Numbered from the stretch's first letter, positions 1-14,588 are shown. The stretch is 64,000 nt of DNA from Sapria himalayana (GCA_029783825.1 JAREIK010014468.1:138288-202287), one strand, 5' to 3'. Numbers and translations are program-made. The notes: generated by a model not told the origin, from the sequence alone.

Positions 1-29
1 TATCTTTCTATCTGGCTTCCAATCTATCT

Positions 30-68
<39 letters not shown>

Positions 69-336
69 TCTTTATGTATTTCTATCTATTTGTATATCTA
101 TCTATCTATTTGTATATCTATCTATCTATATACCATTTTAGCTATCTATCAATATGTTTATCTATCTATCTATCTTATTATGTGTCTCAGCCTCTATTTT
201 TTTTCTGTATATCTTATTATTTATCTATCTATCTCTCTTTTATCTATCTATCTATCTATCTATATTTATGTCTATTTGTATATCTATCTATCATTTTTCT
301 ATCTGTCTATCTATCTATTTTATCTATATATTTATT

Positions 337-375
<39 letters not shown>

Positions 376-3300
376 TTATTTATTTATTTATCAATCTATA
401 AATTTATTGATCTACCTATTTGTCAATCTACTATTTGTGTATCTATCTATCAATCTATATATATTTCTCTTTCATTTTCTATTAGTCTATCACTCTAAGT
501 ATCAATCTATCAATTTGGCTATCTATCTAATGGTATAGCTAACTATCTCTCTATCTATCTCTGATTCTTTCAATCTCTCTATCTATATATATTTCTATTT
601 ATCTATTTATCTATCTCTCTACAAGACTATTTGTATACCTATCTATTTGTCTATCTATCTTTTTCTATAAATCATTGTATGTCAATCAATCTATTTGTGT
701 AATTGTCTAACAATCTTTCTATCTAATTAAATAACTTTCTATCTATCTATCTATCTATCACTCTATTAGACAATCTTTCTATCTATCTATGTGTCTATTA
801 GTCTATCTATCTATATGTCTATATATCTATATGTCTATCTGTCTATCTATCTATCAGTCTATCAATCTATCAGTTTGTATGACTATCTTTATTTCTATCT
901 ATCTATATTAATAGCTAACTGTCTATGTATATTTCTATTATTTATCTCTCATCTATTTGTCTATCTATCTACATATGTATCTATCTATTTGATTATTTTT
1001 TTAAATACCTATCTATATATCTATATATATATGTCTTTTATTTAAATGTCTATATGTGTATCAATCAATCTAAGTGACAGACTAACTATCTATATTTTTA
1101 TCTATCCATCTATCTAATTTTCTAACTATCAAACTATTTTTCTGTTTATCAATGTATCAGTCAATCTGTCTATATATCGATATATATATATATATACCGA
1201 TCTATTTTTATATCTATCTATCTATATATATATCTATCTGTCTATCTGTCTATCTATCTATCTATCTGTGTAATTGTCTATCTATCTATCTATCTCTTGA
1301 TCTATTTATTTGTCAAATTGTATATTTGTATATATATATATCTATTTGTCTATCTGCTTATCTATCTATCTATCTGTGTATCAGTCTTCCAGTCTATTTA
1401 TTGATCTGTCTATATGTCTATTCATCTTTGTGTCTATTAGTCTATCTATTTATCTGTCTATCTATCTATCTATCTATTTCTCTATTTGTTTATGTGTTTA
1501 TCACTCTATCTATCTATCTGCCAATCTTTCTATTTTGCTATCTATTTATATGTCTATGTGTCTATCTATCTATTTGTATATTTGTATATTTATGTGACTA
1601 TCTATATGACTATTTGTATATATATATATATATCTATCTATCTATCCATCAATCAATTTGTGTATCTTTCTATATTTTATTTTTTCAATCATTCTATCTA
1701 TCTACCTATATTTCTATCTATCTATATATCTATCTATATATTTATTTATCTAACTTTCAAATTATTTTTTTATCTATCAGTCAATCAGTATATCCACATA
1801 GTTGATAATCTATTTATCTGTTTATTTTTCTATCAATTTATTTATCTATCTATCATCTATATATATATATATATATATATATATCAATTTATCTGTCTAG
1901 CTAACTATTTGTTAATCTATCTATATGTCTATTTATTTATCACTCTATCTGCCTATCTACTTATAAATATATTTGTCTATCTATCTATCTATCTATATCT
2001 TTATCAATCAATCTATCTTTTTATATGTCTATCTATTATTTTATATGTCTATCCATATATTTGTCTATCTACATATGTTTTTATTCACTTATCTACCTAT
2101 CTACCTACCTACCTACCTATCTATCTATGTATTTGTATTTCTTACTATCTGTCTACATGTCTATCTATCAGTCAAATTATCTATTTGTTTATCTATTTAT
2201 CTATTTAATTATCTTTCTATCTATCTTTTTGTATATCGATATATCTTTTAGTCTATCTGCCTATCTATCTTTCTTTCCATATATCTATCATTGTGTCTAT
2301 CTGACTATATGTATATCTGTCTATCTCACTATTTGCCTATCTATCCATCAATTTTATGATATATCTATCCATCTATCTCTCTATTTTCATATCTAATATC
2401 TATTAATCTATCTGTCTTTTGTCTATATGTTTATTTATTTATCTATGTATATATCTAATTGTTTATTTATTTATCTATCTATATGTCCATCTGTCTTTGT
2501 GTCTATGTCCCAATTTGTCTATGTGTATATGTGTCTATGTGTCTTAATGTATATCATTTTATATATCAATCTATATATATAACTGTCTATCTATTTATCT
2601 ATCTTTCATCAAACAATATGTCTATCTATCGATATGTCTATTAAACTATTTGTATATCTTTTTATAAGTCTATTTGTGTATTTGGATACCTATATATCTG
2701 CCTATTTGTTTATCTACATATCTATATATTAGTTAAACTATATATTTATATATCTCTATATCTAAATCTCTATTTATCTATCTATTTATCTATATATCTA
2801 TCTGTCTATCTGTTTATTTATCTATCTATATATCTATATGTCTATCTATTTCTCTATCAATATATATATATATATCTATCTGTCTATATGTCTATCTATC
2901 TATCTATCTGTTTGTCTGTCTATCTGCTTAACTGTCTATCTATTTGTCAATTTGTCTATGTATCTTTTTTTCTATCTATTTATCTATTTATCAGTCTATT
3001 AATCTATCTATATATTTATATATCTATATATCTATATATTTAACTTTTTTTATATCATCTATCATTCTATATGTCTATCTATATATTTGTCTATATATAT
3101 GTGTGTGTGTGTTTATCTATCAATATATATAGCCAGTTTCTATCAGTTTATCTATCTATATGTATATCTAGCTATCTATCTAACTATCTATATGTCTACC
3201 TATCAATCACTCTATCTATCTATCTGTCTATCTTTCTATCTACAAGTATATCTATCTATCTATTTATCTATCTATCAATATATTAGTCTAACTCTTTATC

Positions 3301-6300
3301 TATCTATCTATATGGCTTCTATCTATTTGTCTGTGTATTCTTAAGTTTTTCTTTCTATCTTTGTAACATATCTCAATTTATTTGTTTGTGTATAAGTGTC
3401 TATATGTCTATTTATATATTTGTCTATCAATCTAACTATCTATCTATCTATCTATCAATCTATCTATCTATTTATCAAAATATTTTTTTTCTATCTAACT
3501 ATCTCTCTATATTTATATCTATCTATCTATCTAACTGCCTATCAGTTTGTTTATTTATCTAACTATATGTATATATATCTATTTGTCTGTTTGTTTGTCT
3601 ATCTATTTATGAATCTATCTATTTTTCTATTTTTTTATTTTTCTATCTATCTATATGTCTATTTATTTATCTATCTATCTGTCGATCTTTCTATTTGTTA
3701 ATTTGTTATCTATCTATCAATCTATCAGTCTTTCTATCTATCTATATATTCTCTATCTATCTAACTAGTTATATTTCTTTCAGTCAATCTATATATATAG
3801 CAATAAATCTATATATCCATTTGTCTTATGTCTATTTGTCTATATGTTTAACTATATATCTCTCTATCTTTCTATATGTCTATTTGTCTATAAATCTATC
3901 TATTTATATGCCTATCTATCTATATTTCTATCTATCTATTTCTGCATATATGTAACTATCTATCTGCCTATCTATCTATCTATTTGTCAATCAATTAATC
4001 TATCTATCTATTTATTTGTCTCTTTTCTATCTATCTATATGTTTATCTTCCTATCATTGTATTTGTCTATATGTTTAAATCTTTATTTGTCTATGTGTCT
4101 ATTTATCTATCTTTCTATCTATCTATTTATCAGTCTAACTCTCTATTAGCTATTTTTCTATTTATCTATCTATCTATATATTTGTCTATATATCTATTTT
4201 TTGTCTTTATATCTATCTATCTATCAATAAATCTATCTATCTATCTCTATGTCTATCAGTATTTTATTCTATCTATATATGTCTCTCAAAATCAATTTTT
4301 CTATATATAAATTGATATATCTGTCTATATATCTATCTATCTATTTATCAGTCTATTATCTATGTACCTATCTATGTCTCTATTTATTTGTCTATCTATA
4401 AATCTATTTATCTATTTATATGTCTATATGTATATCTATCTATATTTATCTATCTATCTATCCATCTATCTATCTAACTATATAGTTGTATGTCTATCTA
4501 TCTATATATCATTCTATCTTTCTTTTTACATATCTATTTTATCTATCTAACTATCTATCAGGCTATCTGTGTATCTATCTATATTTCTCTCTATTTATAA
4601 GTCTATTTGTCTATCTATCTTTCTATCTATATATTTTTCTTCTCTTTATTTTGTTATCTATCTATCTATGTGTATGTCTCTATATCTATCTATTTTCCAA
4701 TCTATCAATCATCCTATCTTTCTATTTGTATATCTAACTATATGCCTTAGAGTTTATTTGGCTATATGTGAATCAATATATCTATGTTTCAATCTGTGTA
4801 TGTGTCTCTCTTTCTTTCTATCTATCTACCTGTGTATCTATTTATTTATCTATCTGTCTGTCTGTCTATCTATTTGCTATCTATCCATTTGTTTATCTTT
4901 CTATAAGTCAATATGTCTATCTATCTATTTACTTTTCTATCTATTTATCAATCTATTTATCTATCTATTAGTCTATTTATCTATCTATCTATCTGTGAAT
5001 CTTTCTACCTGACTATCTATAAATATATCTATCTAGAAATTTGTCTATCTATCTATGATTATATATGAAAATCTAACTATCTGTCTATATTTCTACATGT
5101 CTATATTTCTACATGTCTATCTCTCTATATATCCATGTATCCATCTTTTTATTTTTTTATTTGTCAATCTATCTATCGATCTAGATATTAATCTATCTGT
5201 GTATCTATTTATTTGAGATTTGTCTATATGTCTATATGTCAATTTTTCAATCTATCTATCCATTTTTCTATCTATCTACCTACCTATTTGCCTATCTATC
5301 AATCTATCACTCAACTATCTATCTATTTAAATATCTATATATTTGTCTATCTATCGATCATTTATATTTCTATCTAATTGTCTATCAATTAGCCTATGAA
5401 TCTATCTATCTATCCATCCATCAATCTATCTATCTTTCTATTTGTGTGTCAATTAATCAATCAATATTTCTATCTATATATTTATCTATATGTCTATCAA
5501 TCTATATATCAATTTATCTATCAATCTATAAATTAATCTATCTATCTATATATCTATCTATCTATATGTTTGTCTATCTTTATGTCTTTATATCTATCTA
5601 TATATTTGTTTATCTATCTATCTCCCTGTCTATTTGTCATTCTATCAATCTATCTATCTATGTATCTATCAATTTGTCTATCTATCAGTCAATATATCTA
5701 TCAATCTATATGGTCTATCAATCCATCTATCTATCAATATTTCTATCCACCTATCTATCCATCTATCCATTCATCTATTTATATGTGTATCTATTCATCA
5801 ATGTATCCATCTATATTTCTGTATAATTATTCATCTATCTAACCATCTATTTATCAATCTAACTATTCATCAATTTATCCAGGTATCTATCCGTCCATCT
5901 ATGGATCAATTTACCCAATTTCTATATGGATAACTATCCATCTATCTATCTCATCATTTATCCATCTATCTAAATGTCTATCTATCCATCTATATATCTA
6001 TCTATCTATACGTTTATCTATCTGTCTATCTATCAATCTTTATATATGTTTATCTATCTGCCTATCTATCCATTTATCTATTCATCCATCTATTCATATA
6101 TCTATTTGTCTTTCTTTATTTCTATCTATCTATCTTTCTATCTGTCTATCTGTCTATCAATCAATCTATGTACCTATCTATGTACCTATTTGTCTATAAA
6201 TCTTGCTCTCTATCTATCTATCTGTCTATATGTATGTCTAATTGTCTATCTATCTATCTACCTATCTACAATTTTTGTCTATCTATCTGTCTATCTATCT

Positions 6301-8426
6301 ATCTATTTTGTATCTATATATCTATATATCTGTCTATTTGTCTGTCAATCTATCTATTTATCTATCTATCTATCTATCTTTTCATCTGTTTGTCTATATA
6401 TCTATATGTAAATATGTCTAACTATAAGTCTATTTGTGTGTCTATCTATCTTTATATATATATATATATATCTATCTATCTATCTATTTGTCTTTCAATG
6501 TATATATTAGTAGGTCTATCTATCTATCTATCTATATATCTGTCTATCTATCTATATATCTATTTGTTTATCTTTCTAACTTTCTATTTGTCTATCTATA
6601 TGTCTATCTTTTTATTTATCTATCTATCTATCTTTTTTTATATATATGTCTATCTATCTATCTATCTATATATCTATCTTTCTATTAATCAATCTATCTG
6701 TATGTGTATTTGTCTGTCTTTCTCTTTCTCTATTTGTCAAACTATCTCTCTATAAATTGTCTCTCTATCTATTTGTCTCTATCAGTCTATCTTTCTATCT
6801 ATCTATCTATCTATCTATTTTTCTATCTATGTATCAATCTATCTATCTTTCTGTTTGTGTATCTATTTGTTTATCTATTTGTTTATCTATATATTTATCT
6901 ATCCATCTATCTATCTATGTGTCTATTTTTTATTTTGTCTATCTATTAGTCTATATTTCTCTCTATCTATATAACTATATATTTTTCTATATATCTATCT
7001 AATGATATATCTATCTGCCTATCTATCATTTATATTTATGTTTCTATCTATCTATCTTTCAGTCTATCTTTCTATCTATCTAACTGATATTCTATCTATC
7101 TATCTATCTATATATCTATCTATTTATTTATATATCTATCTATATGTTTGTTTGTATATCTGTCTATCTATATGTATATCTATCTATTTGTCTATCTATC
7201 TATTTATCTATGTATCTATATATCTATCTAACAATTTGTATATTTATATGTCTATCTGTGTGTATATCTATTTGTTTATCTGTCTATCTAACTTTCTATC
7301 TATATGACTATCTATATGTATATCAATCTGTTTGTCTACTATCTATCTATCTATCTTGTATGTCAGTCTATCTATTTGTTTATCTATATGCCTCTATTCT
7401 ATCTATCTATCAGTCAGCCTAACTATCAATCTATCTGTTTGTCTATCTATTTGTTTATCTATCTATCTGTGTGTGTGTGTGTGTATCTATTTATTTTTCG
7501 ATCTATCCATCTTTCTATCTATTTGTCTATCGATCTTTCTATTAATCTATTTATCATTCTATCTATCTATCTATGTATCTATCTAACTATCTATCTTTTA
7601 CATGAATTTTTCTAACAATCTATTCATCTATCTATTCGATTATCTGTATGCCTTTATATCCGACTATCTAACAGTCTATTAATTCATCTATCTATATGTA
7701 TACCTTTCTATCTATCTATCCATCCATCTATCTATTTATCTATATAACTTTCTATTTGTCTATTTATCTATCTATTAGTCAATTATTTGTCTATTTATCC
7801 ATCTATCTATATGTCTATATATTTGTCTATCTCTCCATCTTTCTATCTATATGTTAATCAATCTGTCAATTTGTCTGTCTGTCTATCTTTCTATCTGTCT
7901 ATCTATCTATCAATCTATTTGGCAATATGTTTGTCTATCTAGCTATCTCTCTGTATGTCTATCTATCTTATAATTTGTCTATCTATCTGTCTATCTATAT
8001 GTCTTTGTATCTATATGTCTATCTATCTTTCTGTCTAAATGTTTGTCTATTTATTTGGTTATCTGTTTGTCTATTTATCAATTTAATTGTCATCTATTTG
8101 TCTATCTATCTATCTGTATATTTGTTTGTATATATATATATATCTATCTAACTAACTATCTATCTATTTTTTTGTATGTCTATCTGTTTGTCTATCGATG
8201 TATCTATTTATCTTTTTATATATCTATCTATTTGTCTATCTTTTTTTCTATCTATCTATCTTTTTATTTGTCTTTATATCTATCTATCTGTATTTCTATC
8301 TATCTATTTATCTATTTAGCTATCTTTCTATATGTCTATCTGTCAGTCTATCTGTCTATCTTTTTGTCTATCTATTTATTGGTTTATCTATCCATCTTTC
8401 TATATATCTTTTTTTATATTGATTTC
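1..8426 (+). repeat. Degenerate (TATC)n satellite, segment 1
   Basis: The whole segment is built from TATC tetranucleotides with scattered point variants (TGTC, TTTC, AATC, TAAC, CATC) and short (TA)n runs, for example near 38-64 and 342-370. It is open in several + strand frames because TATC repeated in any frame gives only Tyr, Leu, Ser and Ile codons, while the opposite strand has a TAG stop every 12 bases. The apparent proteins are therefore artefacts. The segment starts outside the window and ends exactly at the CACTA terminus of element A. I see no gene, RNA or other unit inside it. Confidence 0.95.
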
Positions 8427-8870
8427 CACTACAAAAAAATTTTCAAATTGCTAGGGATAATTCCCTAACTAAATTGTTGTTTTTCGTCACTAAACGGGAT
8501 ATAGCGACGGATTAATGATAGAAACTTTCCCAATCTAAAGTACTCGTCGATAAAAATTAGCGAGGAAAAGAGTCCCTAGCTAAAAAATTTTAATAAGGGA
8601 AATATCCATAGATAAAATAATAGTTACCCTGGCTAAATTAGTAAGTTAAATGGGTGTTTCTGTCGCTAAATAGATATAACGACTGGACCTTTCCCAATCT
8701 AAAGTGTTTGTCGGTAAAAATTAATGAGAAAAATGGTCTTTAGCTAAAAAATTCTAGCCACGTAAAATTCCCTAGCTACAATAATTATTTCCCTATCTAA
8801 ATTAGCAAGAGAAAATTTCCTAACCAAATTAGCAATAGAAAAATCCCTAGCTATTTTCATTGTAAAACTA
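8427..8870 (-). repeat. Subterminal repeat region of element A (its 3' end)
   Basis: Short motifs such as CTAGGGATAATTCCCTA, GTCGCTAAA, TAGCGACGGATTAATGA and CCTAGCTAAA recur in both orientations. CACTA elements carry such clusters as candidate binding sites for their TNP-A-type protein. The block near 8500-8590 (AAACTTTCCCAATCTAAAGT) returns near 8690-8705 as an internal duplication. From about 8870 to 9050 the sequence is AT-rich with no gene. Confidence 0.7.
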
Positions 8871-9100
8871 TTTTCAAAATTTTAATTTTTTTTTCAAAAA
8901 ATGTAATTAAATAATTTAATGTTTTTATATTAAATTTAATAAAAATAGAAGCTATAAATTATAATTTATAATTAATAAAAAATAAAATCATTTAATAAAT
9001 TATTCCGATACAATATTTTACATAATTAAAACAAAAACATAAGAAAATTTTATTACTTCTTATTCATCAATGTATCTACAAACAGTGCGTAAAGTATAAT

Positions 9101-9229
9101 CTATCCATGCATTGCCATTGTTTTCTCTCCCTGAGCTCCTTTGATCACCATCTTTCTGCTACGATAAAGCTGTTCGAGTTTTGGTGTGTCATGTCTAATG
9201 AAAATTTCCTTCTCTTCTAAAAGCTTCAT
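9101..9229 (-). other. Short exon-like open frame in element A, unidentified
   Basis: On the - strand an open stretch of 42 codons starts MKLLEEKEIFIRHDTPK and continues through QLYRSRKMVIKGAQGEK before a TAG stop. Its composition is charged and coding-like, unlike the AT-rich surroundings. It sits directly before the 3' tail that elements A, B and C share, the same place where element B carries its kinesin-12 fragment. I infer that it is either a captured host exon or a remnant of the element's own ORF2. I do not recognise the family, and such a short piece may be chance. Confidence 0.35.
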
Positions 9230-9299
9230 ATGGAAAACATTGTTGTATCATATCAGTACAAAAATTAAACCAGTCAATCAAATCAAAATAAATAAACAA

Positions 9300-9777
9300 A
9301 TAATGTACTATTTTGATAAATATATAATACTATAGTATATATGTACATATACTATTGTTTAAATGTACATATATGCAAGTGTATACATATGCACTGTAAT
9401 AAATATGTAGATGTACATATACTATAATGTATATATGTACACATTCTGAGTATTTATGTGTTCATATAAATATGTACATATATTGTAGTGTATATGTACA
9501 TATATACCAGTGTATACATATACACTGTAGTATATATATACATATATATATGTACCTGTATGTAAATATACACTGTAGTGTATATGTATAAGTATGTACA
9601 TATATAATGGAAAATACTTGTACATATATACTAGTGTACACATATACACTGTAGTATTTGTGTACATTTACTGTAGTGTATATATGTGCATATACTTAGT
9701 ATTTATATGTACATATACTGTAGAGTATATGTATATATATACTGATATATATGTACATACACACACACACACTCACT

Positions 9778-9840
<63 letters not shown>

Positions 9841-9955
9841 ATATATGTACATATACACATATACTAGTAAATACTTGTACATATATACTAGTATATATGT
9901 ATATGTACATATAAACCATTATATATGTACAATTACATATATACTGCTATATATG
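9300..9955. repeat. Palindromic TGTACATATA / TATACACTGTAGTATA minisatellite
   Basis: Units of roughly 40 bases combine TGTACATATATAC, GTATACATATACACTGTAG and TATATATGTAC in tandem, so the tract is close to self-complementary and open on both strands. It includes a (CA)n run at about 9757-9806 and a (TA)n run at about 9807-9835. The apparent reading frames in it on both strands are repeat artefacts. Confidence 0.85.
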
Positions 9956-10804
9956 TACAAGTATTTATATAAAGTAGAGCATAAACATCCATTATGGAGC
10001 ATGAACATCAAATAGCTATATATTCTATCATAAGTATAAAAAATCATCTTTGTTTGTTCGAAATTGCATTGAACCTAAAAACACAAGGCACAAGAAATTT
10101 GCCACTAGATTTTACAGGATGAAAGTTCAATACATACATACATACATACATGGATAAATAAATACATACATACATACATACATGGATAAATAAATACATA
10201 CATACATACGTACATACATATATGACCTCTTTTTTATCTTCCCTCTACAAGTATTTACATAAAGTAGATCGTAAATATTCATAATGAAGCATTAACATCA
10301 AATAGATAGATATTCTATCATAAGCATTAAAAAAAAGGAATACCTTAACCAGGGCTGCGAAAATCATTTTTATTTGTTTGAAATTGTGTTGAACCTAGAA
10401 ACACAAGGCACAAGAAAATTGTAACTAGATTTTACAGGATGAAAGTTCAATGCATACATACACACACACATACATGGATATATACATACATGGATGCATA
10501 CATAAATAATGGATATATATATATATATATATGACCTCCTTATTCTATTCCCTCTACAAGTATTTACATAGAGTATAAATATCCATTATGGAGCATGAAC
10601 ATCAAACAACTAGATGTTCTGACATAAACATAAAAAAAAGGAATAAACACCTTGACCAGGGCTACAAAAATATCTTTGTTTGTTCAAAATTACGTCGACC
10701 ATAAAAACACAAGGCACACAAAATTAGCAACTTAATTTTACCGGATAAAAATTCAATACATGCATACATACATGGAAACACACACACACACACATACATA
10801 TATT

Positions 10805-10852
<48 letters not shown>
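9956..10852. repeat. Three tandem copies of a ~300-bp unit
   Basis: Copies begin at about 9956, 10245 and 10554 with CTACAAGTATTTACATA. Each continues through ATCCATTATGGAGCATGAAC, AACACAAGGCACAAGAAA and TTTTACAGGATGAAAGTTCA, and ends in a (CATA)n microsatellite followed by a short TATATATGACCTC block or (TA)n. Copies 2 and 3 also hold a CCAGGGCTGCGAAAAT / CCAGGGCTACAAAAAT segment that copy 1 lacks. The copies differ by scattered substitutions, so the triplication is not very recent. No coding capacity was recognised. Confidence 0.88.
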
Positions 10853-13800
10853 AGAACAAGCTAAAATAAATGATTAAATTTTAACATATGAATGTTTGAA
10901 ATTGCATCTTCGATAAAAAGCAAACTCAAAACCCGATTGAAGACACAACCTAAAAAATTATAATTTATCAGTGAGGTCTTGAGTTTGAATATCAACCTAA
11001 ATCAAAAGAAAAAATGGACCTACCTGAAATTATCTAGAGAAAGAATATTAATGAAAGCATATCATTATCATACTCTTAAAATATTTAGGAGTCCTAAATT
11101 ATTAAAATATTACAATAGATATTTGTTCATTCTCTGACCAATTATGATTTGTAAAAGAATATTAATGCTAGATGTTTGATAAATTATGTAATTATCTTCA
11201 AAATTAAAAAAATTGCTTAAATGACAGATACTTAACATCATTTACTTCTTAAAAATAAGAACTACAAGAAAAGTATTATTCAATAATAACATTGGAGGTT
11301 GTACCCAGTATACAAGACCCTTGCTTAGTGCAAGATTTATGAGATATTAATATCTTAATAATATTCTTTCAAAAATCAATAAAAGCTCTGTCTAATACAT
11401 CTCAAATCCAAGACTTATTGTCCTTTGACAAAGATACTTGCCATCACATCAAGACGATGACCTCTAATATATACATACAAAATAAGAACTTCTAAAGTAA
11501 TCATAATCCACTAGACATGACATTTAAATCTCACCAAGAGAGAGAAATCAAAATGAGCATTAAAAGACTTGATGATCTCAATCCAAAGATGTATATACTA
11601 AATGGATACATTTGCTATCTATTTTAAATGAGTTTTCTATCATATCAGTTGATCCAGTTTAGAGTGATGAGTTGGACATTCCAATTACATTATAGACAAA
11701 TATATATAATAAAGAGGGACCCAACGAAAAGAACGATCGATAAGACTATGTTGGTAATGAATGAATTTACATAGCCTTATGATATTGATTCTTGGTACAC
11801 ATTATTTCATATGATTACATGACCACTAATAGGTTATTACTTTCTAATTATCATCACATATATAAAATAGGTATTAGTTAGATATAAAGAATACATTTCT
11901 TTATAATAATTTATATAAAAAAAATACTTATATAATAGTCAATAGGATTTATTGTTCCTGAAAGTAGAGAACACATATATAATGTACAGAATATGAAAGG
12001 CAATTTATAGCCTCAAGTAGTCTCCCAAGAAATGATTAAATAATTTTACTCAATATTTACTATATCTTGTCATAGAAATATGTCAAATTTTTTTATTTTT
12101 TTAAGTTGATCAAGATGTTAGTATGTGAAACTAATTGTATACGATGATAATGATCCAATTACATGAGATAATCAGGTTGATATATCTAAACTAAAATCTA
12201 CAAACCAAGTTTCAGACATTTTTTGAAATATTTGAGATTTTTTTTAGTATTGAGATCAAATACTCAAGAAGTATGACAACTCTTTCGTAGAAAAAATAAA
12301 TTTTATATATTTTATCTGATAAGATATATCATGATGTACATAGTTGGCTTACTACTTGATCTAAATATAGTTATGTATTAAGCTTTTATAGTTATACATA
12401 TAGTGAGATACAATTATTTATAGTTATATGTTATTATACATATAGTATATAGTTATAAAAATTTTTATATAGTTAAACATATAGTTATATATTAATATAT
12501 TCATACAAATAGTTATACATGAATATATACAAATTTATAAACAAATATATAGATTAACATATATGTATACATATATGTATACATAGTTACAAATATAATT
12601 ATATTTAATTATATAGAGTGTTATATAGTTATACAAATATTTATATATAGTTAGACACATATAATTAAACATAAGTTGTATGTTGTTTAAGCATATAAAA
12701 ATGAATTATTATTAGTTGAAAACTTTTTTCATATACATTATTTCTCTTAAGTCTTTATTTTTATAGTAAAAGATAAAGTCAATGAGATTACAGATTTATT
12801 TATTCATATTTATTAATGTATTAAATATGTGAAAAATTCTTCTTCCCATTTATAATTTTTCAAGAAACATATTGGAGAAGAAAGAATTGTGTCTAATAAT
12901 TCTTTGTGTTTGGATATACCAACAAGATAAATCTCACATATATATTTAATGATAAGTATAATTGTAGCTCATAAATAAACATTTGAACGAATGAAAGAAC
13001 AAAAATAAATAAATTTTATGATTGAACATAAAGAATAGTTAATTAAAAAAGATTGACAAAAGATGAGAAGTTTGTATGATTTCTTATAAAAGTTTTATAC
13101 CATCACATTACATATTAAAGGGTCAAAATATCAAATATATTAATTTTAACACTTATTTTCATTAAGTGAATTGCTTCAAATCATTATTTTATAATGATAA
13201 AAAGAGCAAAAATATTTTTTTTTCTGAATTATACCCATAATAATGACCATTACATTTTAAAAATATTGGCACAATGACAAGATGAATATGGTATTAATTG
13301 CAGTGATATTGTTGGATTCTTGTTATAAGTTAAAATAAGTGAAATTTTTTTATTCAAAATTTTAACATACTAACGAGATTAATAAGATTAGAAGAAATAT
13401 AAAATCTTTTATAAATTGATTTACCAATAATATTAATAAACACTTTTAAAAAATACTTATAGCGATATTATTATTATTCTCAAAACTCTAAAAATAATAA
13501 CAAAAATATAAAACAATTATTTTGTAATATAAAGAAATTAGGAAATACATGTAAGTAGTCTTACAACTACACTAGTATGTTGGAGTATAAATGGGACCAC
13601 AACTACTTGTAAGTTGTGGTTTTTATTTGAATTGTAAACTCCAAACCTCAAATAGGAAAGAAAAATGCAGAAATAGAAATTAGATAGATATTCATGAGCA
13701 CCTACATCACATTATAAAAAGAAAAAACATATAACATTCGAACCAAAGACCACGAAATGAAACTTCATATCAATATTTAGAACATGTCAACATTCAACAT

Positions 13801-14273
13801 AATTACACATCAAAATAGGCACAACGTTATTATAATCACAGTCTTGCAATCTCTTTTCCCCAATGTAAATTATGGTTTTCATATCAATCCAGCCACATAT
13901 TGCAAATGAGAATTGTATATAGAATGGTGGGAAAATATTTAAAAATCATGAATTAATGTTCAGCAAGAATATTTCATGCAATTTTAGGATTGCCAGAACT
14001 CGACAAAAAATATCTACAGAAAGAATTATTAGTGATGGATCTCTTTTATGAGAATTAGCTTTTAGATTAATAACGATTTCACCATGTTTCTAAAGTGGAG
14101 ACAAAACAAGCAACATTCCTACATTACTAATGAAATACATGTTGGCTACATAATTTACTCATCGATTGATTTTGATTCACGAATTTACTCAATGACATCG
14201 ATCATGGTAGTGAATTTTTTTCACAGAGCTGATTATTGAATTATGAATAAAAAAACATAGAAGAATGACCAAC
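10853..14273. other. AT-rich interior of element A, no gene seen
   Basis: No coding or RNA gene is visible here. Near 11285-11335 there is a GTACCCAGTATACAAGACCC segment that looks like a decayed dispersed repeat seen in many plant genomes (recalled, not searched). From about 12360 to 12690 a (TATAGTTATACA)-like AT tract occurs, comparable with tracts inside elements B and C. Near 13560-13620 there is a short inverted pair around CTTACAACTAC / ACTACTTGTAAGTTG. Confidence 0.5.
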
Positions 14274-14395
14274 CTGATGACTTTATCGGATCTCTTCCAC
14301 GACGCCATAATCAGATTTCTGCCATGGATGATGAATCATTAAATACTAGTGGGTTTTATGATTTTAAAATAGCATGGATCCCTCCACACTGGAGT

Positions 14396-14428
<33 letters not shown>

Positions 14429-14430
14429 CT
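14274..14430 (-). pseudogene. Possible captured 5' UTR and first exon (element A)
   Basis: Reading on the - strand, a (CT)n run (14398-14427) is followed by a GC-richer leader. Then comes an ATG at 14308 opening MASWKRSDKVIR, which stops at a consensus-looking 5' splice site (CAG then GTTGGT, junction at 14274/14273). A CT-rich leader, short first exon and donor site are typical of the start of a plant gene. The orientation agrees with the element's own direction. I infer a transduplicated gene start. The parent gene is unknown and the piece is too short for a family call. Confidence 0.4.
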
Positions 14431-14588
14431 GATGGAGAGACTTAGAGTTTATTAAGTTTATTAAGTTAAAGACAAGTTGCATTCTCTAATTATTAAGTTT
14501 ATTAAGTTTTATTAGGTTTTAAATTTCCATTAATGTTTTAATTTTAAATTATAAAAACATTTAATATACAATAAATATATATAAAACA

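Noticed and set aside
1..8426. CRISPR-like array of short repeats
   Set aside because: There is no repeat-spacer alternation. The units are continuous degenerate tetranucleotides in a eukaryotic context.
74..8468. Many overlapping + strand reading frames of 60-240 codons
   Set aside because: They are translations of the TATC satellite (Y-L-S-I cycles) with no domain, start context or codon signal. The same applies to 16508-32337, 40787-41378 and 60384-62000.
9422..9914. Open frames on both strands rich in Tyr, Ile, His and Thr
   Set aside because: They arise from the near-palindromic TGTACATATA tract and the CA/TA microsatellites.
11285..11680. Possible tRNA-derived or plastid-derived segment
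   Set aside because: No tRNA fold or plastid gene could be made out; at best a decayed dispersed repeat.
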